64,000 nt of DNA, taken from assembly GCA_021325515.1 (NCBI GenBank), contig JAJPHC010000002.1, forward strand, positions 62,001-126,000. The letters run 5' to 3'. This document shows, one piece after another, positions 28,781 through 37,871 of this stretch (positions within the stretch are counted from its first letter, which is position 1; every line of letters starts with the position of its first letter). A program made the translations under genes and the position numbers. The notes beneath the pieces are model-generated. The model was not told the origin of the DNA and made no database searches. It worked only from the letters and a program-made list of their open reading frames with translations. This stretch comes from Acidobacteriota bacterium (GTDB taxonomy: Bacteria; Acidobacteriota; Thermoanaerobaculia; Gp7-AA8).

Positions 28781-29245
28781 CCGCCGCCGGAGTCCCTTGA
28801 GCCCCTTCGTGGCTAACGCTTCGCTGCAGAAGCGGTCATCGCTCGTGACTTCGATCGCGCCCGCGGCCCATGGCGGCAGCGTGAATTTGTCGCGCGCCGC
28901 CGCGCTCCGGAATGCACACGCGAGCATGATCAGCCCCTCGAGCTTTCCCTCGAAGATGTCGAGGTGCAGATCGTGACGCCCTTCGCGCAGCGCGTAACGC
29001 TTCTTGCGAAGGCGATGGCCGCGCGTCGAAGGCCAGATCGCGTCGAACGCCCACTCGGGCATCGCGCTCGCCCACTCCTGTCCGTCCCGCGTCACCGCGA
29101 GCGTGCACGCCGTGCCCGCGCGGCGGACGACCATCTCCGCCTCCCCCGACACGAGGTAGCCCTGACGCACTTCGATCGACGGTTTGTCGTCGTGACGGGG
29201 AGGAGCGGCGAGCACCCATCTGCGCTCGATCGGTTTCTTCGGCAT
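28661..29245 (-). CDS. CYTH (triphosphate tunnel) domain protein
   Basis: MPKKPIERRWVLAAPP...IEVRQGYLVSGEAEMVVRRAGTACTLAVTRDG...RHDLHLDIFEGKLEGLIMLACAF. C-terminal ~40 aa overlap Pit on the opposite strand. Confidence 0.75.
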   Translation of the reverse strand: MPKKPIERRWVLAAPPRHDDKPSIEVRQGYLVSGEAEMVVRRAGTACTLAVTRDGQEWASAMPEWAFDAIWPSTRGHRLRKKRYALREGRHDLHLDIFEGKLEGLIMLACAFRSAAARDKFTLPPWAAGAIEVTSDDRFCSEALATKGLKGLRRRLLGAERVDEPVRAGADDAGSGDRQDPGPDDLAGDAPANG

Positions 29246-29271
29246 GCGGCCGATCATACAATCGCGGCGCG

Positions 29272-30081
29272 ATGAGTTCCGAGTTCGTGCTGCATCGCGG
29301 TGAGCCGCTGGACGATGCGTTCCGCCGGATCGCAGACGAGCAGCTCACGCGTGCCGCCGCGGCGCTGACGTCGCCGAAGCTCTCGCGCGACGCGCGCGTG
29401 CACGAGGCGCGCAAGCGATTCAAGGAGAGCCGCGCGCTGATGCGGCTCTACGGCCTCGACGAGCGCTGCGGCTGGTATCGCGATGCCGGCCGCGCGCTGT
29501 CGAAGTATCGCGATGCGACCGCGGTCGTCGAGGCGCTCGAGGCGGCGGACGCCGCGGAAGAATTGCGCGCGCAGATGCGCGAGCGCTGCGAGCAGCTCTA
29601 CGCGGATGTCGAGGAAGCGCAGCGCGACCTGCTCCAGCGCTTCGCCGCGGAGCGGCTGGCGCTGCACGGCGTGGAGCTCGACGATGCCGAGCGTGCCGTC
29701 GAGCGCGGACTCGCGGCGGCGATCCGGCGCGGCCGCCGGGCCATGCGCCTCGCGCGCGAGACGCGAACCGAATCGGCATTTCACGAGTGGCGCAAGCGCG
29801 TCAAGAATCAGTGGTATCACGCCCGCCTCTTTCGCAATGTCTCGCCCCGCCTCATGCGCCTGCACGAATCCGCGCTTCACGAGCTCTCCGACGTTCTCGG
29901 TCACCATCATGATCTGACGGTGGTGCGCGGCGTCGTCGAAGACGGCGCCCGTTTCATCGAGAAGCAGAGGGATCTCGAAGAGAAGGCGTGGCCCGTTGCA
30001 CAGCGGGTTTACGCGGGGAAAGCCAGGGGCCGCGCGAAGGAGATCATGGATTTGTGGAGGGCGTTCTTCTCGCCGTCCTGA
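29272..30081 (+). CDS. CHAD domain protein
   Basis: RDARVHEARKRFKESRALMRLY...FHEWRKRVKNQWYHARLF...HELSDVLGHHHDLTVV. Confidence 0.88.
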   Translation: MSSEFVLHRGEPLDDAFRRIADEQLTRAAAALTSPKLSRDARVHEARKRFKESRALMRLYGLDERCGWYRDAGRALSKYRDATAVVEALEAADAAEELRAQMRERCEQLYADVEEAQRDLLQRFAAERLALHGVELDDAERAVERGLAAAIRRGRRAMRLARETRTESAFHEWRKRVKNQWYHARLFRNVSPRLMRLHESALHELSDVLGHHHDLTVVRGVVEDGARFIEKQRDLEEKAWPVAQRVYAGKARGRAKEIMDLWRAFFSPS

Positions 30082-30127
30082 GCCGGCGAACGCCAGCCGT
30101 TCTCCGCGGCTGTATGCTTAAGGCGCC

Positions 30128-32356
30128 ATGTCCGTACTGCCTGAACAGCCGCGGCCGGCTCCCGCGGTGGCGATCGCAGAGACCGTCCGCTCGACGACCG
30201 AGGCGATCGTTCCGACGACGCAGCCGCTGCCGCTCTTCGATCGCGAGCTGAGCTGGCTCGAATTCAATCACCGCGTCCTCGCCGAGGCGCTCGATCCCGG
30301 CGTGCCGCTGCTGGAGCGGGTGAAGTTCCTGAGCATCGCCGCCAGCAATCTCGACGAGTTCGTGATGATTCGCCTCGGTGAGATGCGCGACGTCATCGCC
30401 GCGAAGGCCGCCTCGGATATCGACAAAGCCACCGACCGATTCGCAAAGGTTCGCAAGAGCTCGCACAAATTCGCGCAGGCGATGTATCGCTGCCTCAACG
30501 ACGACCTGCTGCCCGCGCTGAAAAAAGAGAACATCCGCATCGAGCGCGTGAGCGATCTCGGCAAGAAGGACCGCGCCGCCGTCGAGGAGTATTTCTGCGC
30601 GCATCTGGAGCCGATCCTCACGCCGCTGGCCATCGATCCCGGACATCCGTTCCCCTTCATCGCGAATCTCAACCTCAACCTGGCGCTGCAGCTCGAGTCG
30701 CCGCGCGGCGAGCTGCACACCGTCGTGCTGAAGATCCCCGAAACGCTTCCCCGTCTCTTCGCGCTCGAGAAGAAGCGCTTCGTCCTGCTCGAAGAGATCA
30801 TCTCCTCGCACGCCGGCCGCTTCTTTCCGGGACTCAAGCTGCGCACGTCCGTCGCCTTTCGCCTCATCCGGAACTCCGACGTCTCGATCAAGGAAGAAGA
30901 CGTTCAGGACCTGCTCAAGACGATGGAGAGCGAGTTGCGGCGGCGCGACCGGCGCGAGGTCGTCTGGCTGGAGATCGCGGAAGGTGCGTCCGAAGACGTG
31001 CTGCGCCTTCTGATCGAATCAACCGGCTCGAATGAGCACGACGTGTTCATCGCCGGAGGTGCTCTGCGCCTCCGCGATCTGATGCAGATCTACGGCAGCC
31101 TCGATGACGCGAAGCTGAAGGATCCGCCGTTCAATCCGCGGATCCCGGCGCAGCTCGCATCGACCGAGGACATCTTCTCGATCATCCGGCGCAGCGATGT
31201 GCTGCTGCATCGTCCCTACGATTCCTTCACGGCGGTCGTCGAGTTCGTGCAGGCCGCGGCCGAGGATCCGGATGTCGTGGCGATCAAGCAGACGCTCTAT
31301 CGCACTGATCCGGGCTCGCCGATCGTCGAAGCTCTCGTGAACGCGGCAAGCCGCGGCAAGCAGGTCACCGCCGTCGTCGAACTGCAGGCCCGCTTCGACG
31401 AGCGCAAGAACATCGACTGGGCGCGCCATCTCGAGAACGCCGGCGTGCAGGTCGTCTACGGCCTCGTCGGCATCAAGACGCACTGCAAGCTCTGTCTCGT
31501 CGTGCGGCGTGAAGACGGCACGCTGCGGCGCTACCTCCATCTCTCGACCGGCAACTACAACGCGAGCACAAGCCGCACGTATACCGACATCGATCTCTTC
31601 ACCTGCGACCCGGAGTTCGGCTCCGACGCCGCACAACTGCTCAATCTGCTCACAGGCTTCAGCGTGGCCGGCGTGCAGGAGCTGATCGAGCGCGGCGATG
31701 CGCCGCTCTCATGGAAGCAGTTCGTCGTCGCGCCGATGGACTATCTGCGCTGGGTCCTTCGCATGATCGAGCGCGAGGCGCAGCAGGCGGCCGCGGGGCG
31801 GCCGGCGTCGATCACGGCAAAGATGAACGCGCTCGTCGAGCCGGCGGTCATCGATGCGCTCTATCGCGCGAGCCGTGCCGGTGTGCGCATCGATCTGATG
31901 ATTCGCGGCATCTGCTGCCTGGTGCCCGGTCTGCCCGGCTTCAGCGAAAACATCCGTGTGGTCAGCGTCGTCGATCGTTTTCTCGAGCATGCGCGTGTGT
32001 TCCGTTTCGAGAATGGCGGCGCGCCGGAGGTCTACATCTCGAGCGGCGACTGGATGCCGCGCAATCTGCTGCGGCGCATCGAGACGACGTTTCCCATTCG
32101 CGACCTCGCGCTCCTCCGCCGAGTCGAGAAGCAGATCCTTCCCATCTCGCTCGGCGACAACGTGAAGGCGTGGGTGCTCGACAGCGAGGGCAACTATCGG
32201 CGGCGCACGCCGGGCGAGAACGAGCTTCCGTTGCGAAGCCAGGAGCAGTTCATCGCGATCGCGCGCGCCGAGGCGGTACATCTCGGCCCGTACGAGGAGA
32301 TCATCCGGAAGCCGGGATCATTCCGCCGCAAGGCGAAGAAGAAAAAGAAGCACTGA
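30128..32356 (+). CDS. ppk: Polyphosphate kinase 1
   Basis: PLFDRELSWLEFNHRVLAEALD...LLHRPYDSFTAVVEFVQAAAEDPDVVAIKQTLYRT...GIKTHCKLCLVVRREDGTLRRYLHLSTGNYN. Confidence 0.97.
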   Translation: MSVLPEQPRPAPAVAIAETVRSTTEAIVPTTQPLPLFDRELSWLEFNHRVLAEALDPGVPLLERVKFLSIAASNLDEFVMIRLGEMRDVIAAKAASDIDKATDRFAKVRKSSHKFAQAMYRCLNDDLLPALKKENIRIERVSDLGKKDRAAVEEYFCAHLEPILTPLAIDPGHPFPFIANLNLNLALQLESPRGELHTVVLKIPETLPRLFALEKKRFVLLEEIISSHAGRFFPGLKLRTSVAFRLIRNSDVSIKEEDVQDLLKTMESELRRRDRREVVWLEIAEGASEDVLRLLIESTGSNEHDVFIAGGALRLRDLMQIYGSLDDAKLKDPPFNPRIPAQLASTEDIFSIIRRSDVLLHRPYDSFTAVVEFVQAAAEDPDVVAIKQTLYRTDPGSPIVEALVNAASRGKQVTAVVELQARFDERKNIDWARHLENAGVQVVYGLVGIKTHCKLCLVVRREDGTLRRYLHLSTGNYNASTSRTYTDIDLFTCDPEFGSDAAQLLNLLTGFSVAGVQELIERGDAPLSWKQFVVAPMDYLRWVLRMIEREAQQAAAGRPASITAKMNALVEPAVIDALYRASRAGVRIDLMIRGICCLVPGLPGFSENIRVVSVVDRFLEHARVFRFENGGAPEVYISSGDWMPRNLLRRIETTFPIRDLALLRRVEKQILPISLGDNVKAWVLDSEGNYRRRTPGENELPLRSQEQFIAIARAEAVHLGPYEEIIRKPGSFRRKAKKKKKH

Positions 32357-32362
32357 AGGCCA

Positions 32363-32833
32363 CTAGCTCCGGATGCGCCGCAGCGCCCGCGGCGGCAGCA
32401 TCCACTCGAGTGTGAGTCCCTCCCGCGAGACGCGCACTCCGTAGCAGCCGCCCTTCTTCAACTCCGATTCCATCGCGATCGCTTCGCTGAGATACGGCTC
32501 GTGGCCGACGAGAATGATGCGGCGCGAGCGCGTCGCGTCGATCAGTTTGCGCAGAGACGAGCGGTCGCCATCGGGGCGGAGATCGTCGCTCGTCTCCAGC
32601 TCCAGCCGGCCGCCATACGCCTTCTCGACCCATTCCGCGGTTTGCGTGCAGCGAATGAGCGGACTCGAGATCAGCCGTGTCGCCTTCGGAAAGAGGTTCG
32701 CAAGACCGCGCGCCACTTCCTTCATCCGGCGATGTCCAGCCTCGGTGAGATCGCGCTCCTCTTCCGGCTTCGTTCCGCGTGGGTGCGCGATTCCATGCCG
32801 CAACAGCACGACGAACTTTTCGGCCTGTTCCAT
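32363..32833 (-). CDS. sixA: Phosphohistidine phosphatase SixA-like
   Basis: VVLLRHGIAHPRGTKPEEERDLTEAGHRRMKEVARGL...ISSPLIRCTQTAEWV...LVGHEPYLSEA. Confidence 0.85.
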   Translation of the reverse strand: MEQAEKFVVLLRHGIAHPRGTKPEEERDLTEAGHRRMKEVARGLANLFPKATRLISSPLIRCTQTAEWVEKAYGGRLELETSDDLRPDGDRSSLRKLIDATRSRRIILVGHEPYLSEAIAMESELKKGGCYGVRVSREGLTLEWMLPPRALRRIRS

Positions 32834-32841
32834 CAGATCAC

Positions 32842-32866
32842 CTCGGAGCGCGGACGTCTCGTCCGC
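32842..32866. repeat. REP-like palindrome (gcggacgtctcgtccgc)
   Basis: gcgcggacgtctcgtccgcac, related to cassette B arms; followed by a second palindrome cgggcgtctcgcccg. Confidence 0.7.
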
Positions 32867-32905
32867 ACTGCTCGGGCGTCTCGCCCGGGCAGCAATGATA
32901 AGTCG

Positions 32906-34426
32906 TCAGATCACCTCGAACTTCACGCGTGTATCGAACACCTTCGAGAAATACTTCGCGCGCTTCTCCGCGCTTTCGATTTCGATCGATGCATCCGATC
33001 GCGTGCGCGCCACGACGCGAACGCCTTTCGATCCGTTGTTCACGGCGACATCGCGCACGCGCTGGCGATGACCGCGATCGAGTCCTTCCGCCACGCGCAG
33101 AATCGCGGCGAGGCGCGCCACCGTCTCCTGCTGCTCTTCGCTCAACTCCGCGAAGTTCGGATCCTCGAGATCCGGCACCGACTTGCGGTAGTAGCGCGCG
33201 ACATTGGCGACGATCATCAGTTGCTCGTCGGTGAAGCCGCGCAGATCTCCGTGGCGAATCAGGTAGTACGTGTGCTTGTGAATGCCGCGGTCGCTGATGT
33301 GTGCACCGCTCTCGTGCAGCAGAGCGGCGTACTCGAGGAGCTCGCGCGTATCGCCGTCGAGCCGATGCAGCTTCTGTGTCTGATCGAAGATGCGCGTCGC
33401 GAGCCGCGCCACGTGAAGAGCGTGGCGCATGTCGCAATCGGTGCGCTCGGCGAGATGCATGACGGACTTGCGGCGCACGCCGCCGCCGGCCGTCGATTCC
33501 GTGCGTGATTTCGCGATGCGGCTCTCGATGATCCCTTCGCGAATTGCGACGGGGCAGGCGAGCAGCGTCTGCACTCCGAGCGAGGTCATGATGGCCTCGA
33601 GCGCGACGGCACCTCCGAGAATCGTGGCGGCGCGCTTTTCATCGATGTTGAATTTCGCTTTCCGCTCGTCGGAGGTCATCGCAGCGAGGGCCGGGATGAT
33701 GGCGGCGAGACGGGCGCGCTCGAGGGTGAGCAGTCCGCTCGCCGGCTCGCGCTCGGAACAGATCGCCGCCAGCGCGAGAATCGTTCCCGAGGTGCCGATC
33801 GTCTGGTCGAAGCCGATGCGGCGAATGCGCTTTCGGATCTTCGCCGTGCGCTCGATCACCAGCTCGCGGCAGTGAACGACGGAGCTGACGTGTGGCCGCT
33901 CCTTCAAATCGAAGCGCTGCGAGAGACGGAGCGATCCGAGTGGCTCGCTCGCCGTGAAGTAGATCTCGTCGGCCGTCCCGACGATCATCTCCGCGCTGCC
34001 GCCGCCGATGTCGATACAGAGCGCCGTGCTCGATCCGATGTCGACGGCGGAGCGCACTGCGCGAAAGATGTAGTCGGCCTCTTCCTCGCCGGAGATCACG
34101 CGGACTTTGATGCCGGCGTAGTCGCGGACGCGCTTCAGGAAATCGCGGCGGTTCGGCGCTTCACGCACCGCGCTCGTCGCGACGGCGATGATCTCGTCCG
34201 CTTCCCAGCGCCGCGCGATCTCCGCCATCTTCGTGATCGTGTTGACGCCGCGGTCGATGGCATCTTCGGTCAGCGGCTGGCCGTCGAGACTGGAGAGGCC
34301 GAGCTGCACCATCTCCTTTTCCCTGTCCACCACTCGATAGCCGCGGCTCCGCGCCTCGGCCACGATCATGTGAATCGAGTTCGTGCCGATGTCGATTGCG
34401 GCAATTCGTTTCGGCTTCGCGGGCAT
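32906..34426 (-). CDS. ppx: Ppx/GppA phosphatase with C-terminal HD domain
   Basis: IAAIDIGTNSIHMIVAE...CIDIGGGSAEMIVG...GTSGTILALA...HALHVARLATRIFDQTQKLH...LLEYAALLHESGAHI. Confidence 0.92.
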   Translation of the reverse strand: MPAKPKRIAAIDIGTNSIHMIVAEARSRGYRVVDREKEMVQLGLSSLDGQPLTEDAIDRGVNTITKMAEIARRWEADEIIAVATSAVREAPNRRDFLKRVRDYAGIKVRVISGEEEADYIFRAVRSAVDIGSSTALCIDIGGGSAEMIVGTADEIYFTASEPLGSLRLSQRFDLKERPHVSSVVHCRELVIERTAKIRKRIRRIGFDQTIGTSGTILALAAICSEREPASGLLTLERARLAAIIPALAAMTSDERKAKFNIDEKRAATILGGAVALEAIMTSLGVQTLLACPVAIREGIIESRIAKSRTESTAGGGVRRKSVMHLAERTDCDMRHALHVARLATRIFDQTQKLHRLDGDTRELLEYAALLHESGAHISDRGIHKHTYYLIRHGDLRGFTDEQLMIVANVARYYRKSVPDLEDPNFAELSEEQQETVARLAAILRVAEGLDRGHRQRVRDVAVNNGSKGVRVVARTRSDASIEIESAEKRAKYFSKVFDTRVKFEVI

Positions 34427-34515
34427 TGTGGGCCATTATCGCGAAGTGTTGGAGAATTCGTGCGCAGCAAGCGGGGTTCGCCATCCGCGTGAATGAGGAA
34501 AGGGGTTTTTCGGAG

Positions 34516-35607
34516 ATGAGAAAGTTTTGCTTTGCCGCGGTGCTGACCGCGATGTTCGCGGCCGCAGCCGCGGCGCAGGTGACGCCCGCGCCAGCTTCCA
34601 CGCCGCCTGACGACACGCCGAAGTACAACATCGGCGCGACGCTGTTTGCGGACTACACGTACAACCAGTCGCCGGAAACGAAAGACGCGGATGGCAACCT
34701 GGTTCACAACAGCTCGTTCAACGTCACGCGCGCCTACATCAACGTCACGGGAAACCTGAACCATTGGATCGCGTTCCGCATCACGCCCGACGTGGCGCGC
34801 GAGACGGGCAGCGGCACTTCGCTCAACGGCAGCCAGGAGTTCCGCCTCAAGTTCGCCTACGCGCAGTTCAATCTCGACGACTGGTGGACGAAAGGTTCGT
34901 GGGTGCGTTTCGGCGTGCAGCAGACGCCGTACATCGACTTCAACGAAACCGCCTATCGCTATCGCTTTCAGGGATCGGTGTTCCCGGAGCGTGTCGGGCT
35001 GCTGTCGGGCGGCGATGCCGGCGTGACGGTGCATTACAACCTGCCGAACAACTACGGCGACATCCATGGCGGTTTTTACAACGGTGAGAATTACTTCAAG
35101 TCCGAAGTGAACAACGAGAAGGGCCTCGAGATTCGCGGTACCGTGCGTCCGCTGCCGCAGGGCGGCCCGCTGTGGAAAGGGCTGCGCGTCAGCGCGTTTC
35201 TCGTCGAGGATCACTATGTCGAGAACGCGAAGCGCGAGCGCATCATCGGCACCGTGCTCTACGAGCATCCGCGCGTGAACTTCGGCATCGACGTGCTGCG
35301 CGCGAAGGACCGCACGTCGGTGACGAAAGCCGAGACCGACTCGAAGGGCTGGGCGTTCTGGGTGACGCCGAAGTTCGGCAAGAGCGGATTCGAAGCGCTC
35401 ATCCGCCATGACAACTACACGCCGAACGACAAGGCGAGCTCACAGAAGCAGAAGCGCGACATCGACGGCATCGCCTACTGGTTTCCGAAGGTGGGAAACA
35501 AGGCGGTGGCGGTGCTCCTCGATCGCGATTCGCTCAAGCGCACGAACGTCACGCCGTCCGTTCCGAACACCACGAACTATGAAGTGAAAATGCTCGTGAG
35601 CTTCTAG
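34516..35607 (+). CDS. OprP/OprO-like phosphate-selective porin, copy 1
   Basis: Signal peptide; YNIGATLFADYTYNQSPETKDADGNLVHNSSFNVTRAYINVTGNLNHWIAFRITPDVARETG. Confidence 0.75.
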   Translation: MRKFCFAAVLTAMFAAAAAAQVTPAPASTPPDDTPKYNIGATLFADYTYNQSPETKDADGNLVHNSSFNVTRAYINVTGNLNHWIAFRITPDVARETGSGTSLNGSQEFRLKFAYAQFNLDDWWTKGSWVRFGVQQTPYIDFNETAYRYRFQGSVFPERVGLLSGGDAGVTVHYNLPNNYGDIHGGFYNGENYFKSEVNNEKGLEIRGTVRPLPQGGPLWKGLRVSAFLVEDHYVENAKRERIIGTVLYEHPRVNFGIDVLRAKDRTSVTKAETDSKGWAFWVTPKFGKSGFEALIRHDNYTPNDKASSQKQKRDIDGIAYWFPKVGNKAVAVLLDRDSLKRTNVTPSVPNTTNYEVKMLVSF

Positions 35608-35618
35608 GACGCTTCCAT

Positions 35619-35649
35619 GTGCAGGACAAGCTGAGAGCTTGTCCTGCAC
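35619..35649. repeat. Perfect 14-bp stem, 3-nt loop palindrome
   Basis: gtgcaggacaagct-gag-agcttgtcctgcac. No U-tract; related half at 14766-14782 (gagagcttgtcctacac). Confidence 0.85.
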
Positions 35650-35680
35650 GCAACTCCTCCTCGGCTCCTTCACGTCGAAA

Positions 35681-35708
35681 TTACATCGTTGGCAATCGCG
35701 CTTCATCG
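35681..35708 (+). promoter_or_regulatory. Candidate PhoB-regulated promoter motif
   Basis: ttacatcgttggcaatcgcgcttcatcg, matching the motif at 39036 upstream of pstS2. Confidence 0.5.
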
Positions 35709-35750
35709 CCGATCGCCGAAGATGCGCGCCAACACGAAGGGGGCCTTGGA

Positions 35751-36842
35751 ATGAAAACGTTTCTTCTTGCCGCGGCGCTGACCGCGATGTTCGCAGTCGC
35801 TGCCCGGGCGCAGGTGACGCCGGCTGCCGGCTATACACCGCCTGACGACACGCCGAAGTTCAACGTCGGCGCGACAATCTTCGCCGACTACACCTGGAAC
35901 CAGTCGCCGGAAATCAAAGACGCCGACGGCAATCAGGTTCACAACAGTTCCTTCAATGTCACTCGCGCCTACATCAACATCACCGGCAACCTCAATCACT
36001 GGGTCTCGTATCGCATCACGCCCGACATCTCCCGTGAAACCGGCACGTCGTCATCGCTGAGCGGCAGCCAGATCTTCCGCCTCAAGTACGCCTACGCGCA
36101 GTTCGGACTCGACGACTGGGCGACGAAAGGCTCGTGGGTTCGATTCGGCGTGCAGCAGACGCCGTACGTCGACTACACCGAAAGCATCTATCGCTACCGC
36201 TTCCAGGGGACGGTATTCGGCGAGCGCACCGGCCTGCTCTCGTCTGCGGACGCGGGTGTCAGCGGCCGCTACAACTTCGCCGGCAACTACGGCGATCTGC
36301 ACGCCGGCTTCTACAACGGCGAGAACTACAACAAGGCGGAAGTGAACAACGAGAAAGCGTTCGACATCCGCGGGACGGTTCGTCCTTTCCCGCTGGGCGG
36401 CACGTTTCTCAAAGGCCTCCGCCTGACAGGGTTCATCGTCGATGACCACTACGTAGGCAGCGCGAAGCGCCAGCGCACATTCGGTCAGATCACGTATGAG
36501 CATCCGCTGGTGAACGCGGGACTCGAGCTCGTGAAGGCGAAGGACCGCACGTCGGCGAGCAAGCCTCAGGTGGATTCGAAGGGCTGGAGCTTCTGGATCA
36601 CGCCGAAGTTCGGCAACAGCGGCTGGGAAGCGCTGATCCGTCACGACAACTTCGTACCCAACGAGAGCGTGAGCGCGCAGAAGCAGAAGCGCGACATCGA
36701 TGGCATCGCCTACTGGCTGCCGAATGCCGGCGGCAAGACCGTGGCCGTGCTTCTCGATCGCGATTCGCTCCAGCGCACGAACGTGACGCCGTCCGCGCCG
36801 AACACCACGAATTACGAAATCAAGCTGCTCGTGAACTTCTAA
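35751..36842 (+). CDS. OprP/OprO-like phosphate-selective porin, copy 2
   Basis: Tandem paralogue of 34516-35607: FNVGATIFADYTWNQSPEIKDADGNQVHNSSFNVTRAYINITGNLNHWVSYRITPDISRETG. Confidence 0.75.
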   Translation: MKTFLLAAALTAMFAVAARAQVTPAAGYTPPDDTPKFNVGATIFADYTWNQSPEIKDADGNQVHNSSFNVTRAYINITGNLNHWVSYRITPDISRETGTSSSLSGSQIFRLKYAYAQFGLDDWATKGSWVRFGVQQTPYVDYTESIYRYRFQGTVFGERTGLLSSADAGVSGRYNFAGNYGDLHAGFYNGENYNKAEVNNEKAFDIRGTVRPFPLGGTFLKGLRLTGFIVDDHYVGSAKRQRTFGQITYEHPLVNAGLELVKAKDRTSASKPQVDSKGWSFWITPKFGNSGWEALIRHDNFVPNESVSAQKQKRDIDGIAYWLPNAGGKTVAVLLDRDSLQRTNVTPSAPNTTNYEIKLLVNF

Positions 36843-36851
36843 GGGGAAGAA

Positions 36852-37868
36852 ATGAAAACAGTCATGGCCTTTCTGGCCGTCCTCGTGACGGCATGCTCGA
36901 TCTCTGTCTCCGCGCAGACGCTGCAGATCAACGGTGCAGGCGCGACGTTCCCGTACCCGATCTATTCGAAGTGGTTCGACGAGTATCACAAGGCTCATCC
37001 CGGCATTGAGATCAACTACCAGTCGATCGGTTCCGGCGGCGGCATTCGCCAGCTCAGCGCCGGCACGGTGTTCTTCGGCGCGAGCGATGGTCCCATGACG
37101 AACGAGCAGATCACTGCTGCGGGGTTTCGCGTGATGCATCTGCCGGCGGTTCTGGGCGGCGTCGTTCCCGTCTACAACGTGCCGGGTGCCGGCGAGCTGA
37201 AGTTCACCGGCCCGACGCTGGCGAACATCTTCCTCGGCAAGATCACGAAGTGGAATGATCCGGCGATCCGCGCCACGAATCCCGGCATGAATCTGCCGGG
37301 CGATGAGATCACCGTCGTTCATCGTTCCGATGGCTCGGGGACGAGTTACATCTGGTGCGATTACCTCTCGAAAGTCTCGCCGGAATATCGCCAGAAGGTC
37401 GGTGTCGCGACCGCGGTCAACTGGCCGGCCGGCGTCGGAGGCAAGGGCAATGAAGGGGTCGCCGGGCTCGTGAAGCAGACTCCGGGCTCGATCGGTTACG
37501 TCGAGCTGATTTATGCGCTGCAGAACAGGATCAGCTATGGCGCAGTGCAGAACATGGCGGGCGAGTTCGTGACTGCATCGACGGAGACGGTGTCGAACGC
37601 TGCATCCAGCGCGGCGAAGAACATGCCGAAGGACTTCCGCGTCTCGATTACCAATGCGCCGGGGAAGAATGTGTATCCGATCTCGTCGTTCACCTGGCTG
37701 CTGCTTCAGGAGTCGCCGCGCGATCTGCAGCGCTCGCGCGCGATGGTCGAGTTCGTGAAGTGGGCGATCACCGACGGTCAGAAGTACACGGCGCAACTCG
37801 GCTACGCGCCGCTGCCGAAGGAAGTGGTCGCGCTCGAGTTGGAAGCGATCAAGAGGATCAGGCAGTAG
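36852..37868 (+). CDS. pstS: Phosphate ABC transporter substrate-binding protein PstS (copy 1)
   Basis: LQINGAGATFPYPIYSKWFDEYHKAHPGIEINYQSIGSGGGIRQLSAGTVFFGASDGPM...VVHRSDGSGTSYIW. Confidence 0.96.
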   Translation: MKTVMAFLAVLVTACSISVSAQTLQINGAGATFPYPIYSKWFDEYHKAHPGIEINYQSIGSGGGIRQLSAGTVFFGASDGPMTNEQITAAGFRVMHLPAVLGGVVPVYNVPGAGELKFTGPTLANIFLGKITKWNDPAIRATNPGMNLPGDEITVVHRSDGSGTSYIWCDYLSKVSPEYRQKVGVATAVNWPAGVGGKGNEGVAGLVKQTPGSIGYVELIYALQNRISYGAVQNMAGEFVTASTETVSNAASSAAKNMPKDFRVSITNAPGKNVYPISSFTWLLLQESPRDLQRSRAMVEFVKWAITDGQKYTAQLGYAPLPKEVVALELEAIKRIRQ

Positions 37869-37871
37869 ACG

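Noticed and set aside
35619-35649. Rho-independent terminator
   Set aside because: Perfect stem but no T-run on either side; kept as a palindromic repeat rather than called a terminator.
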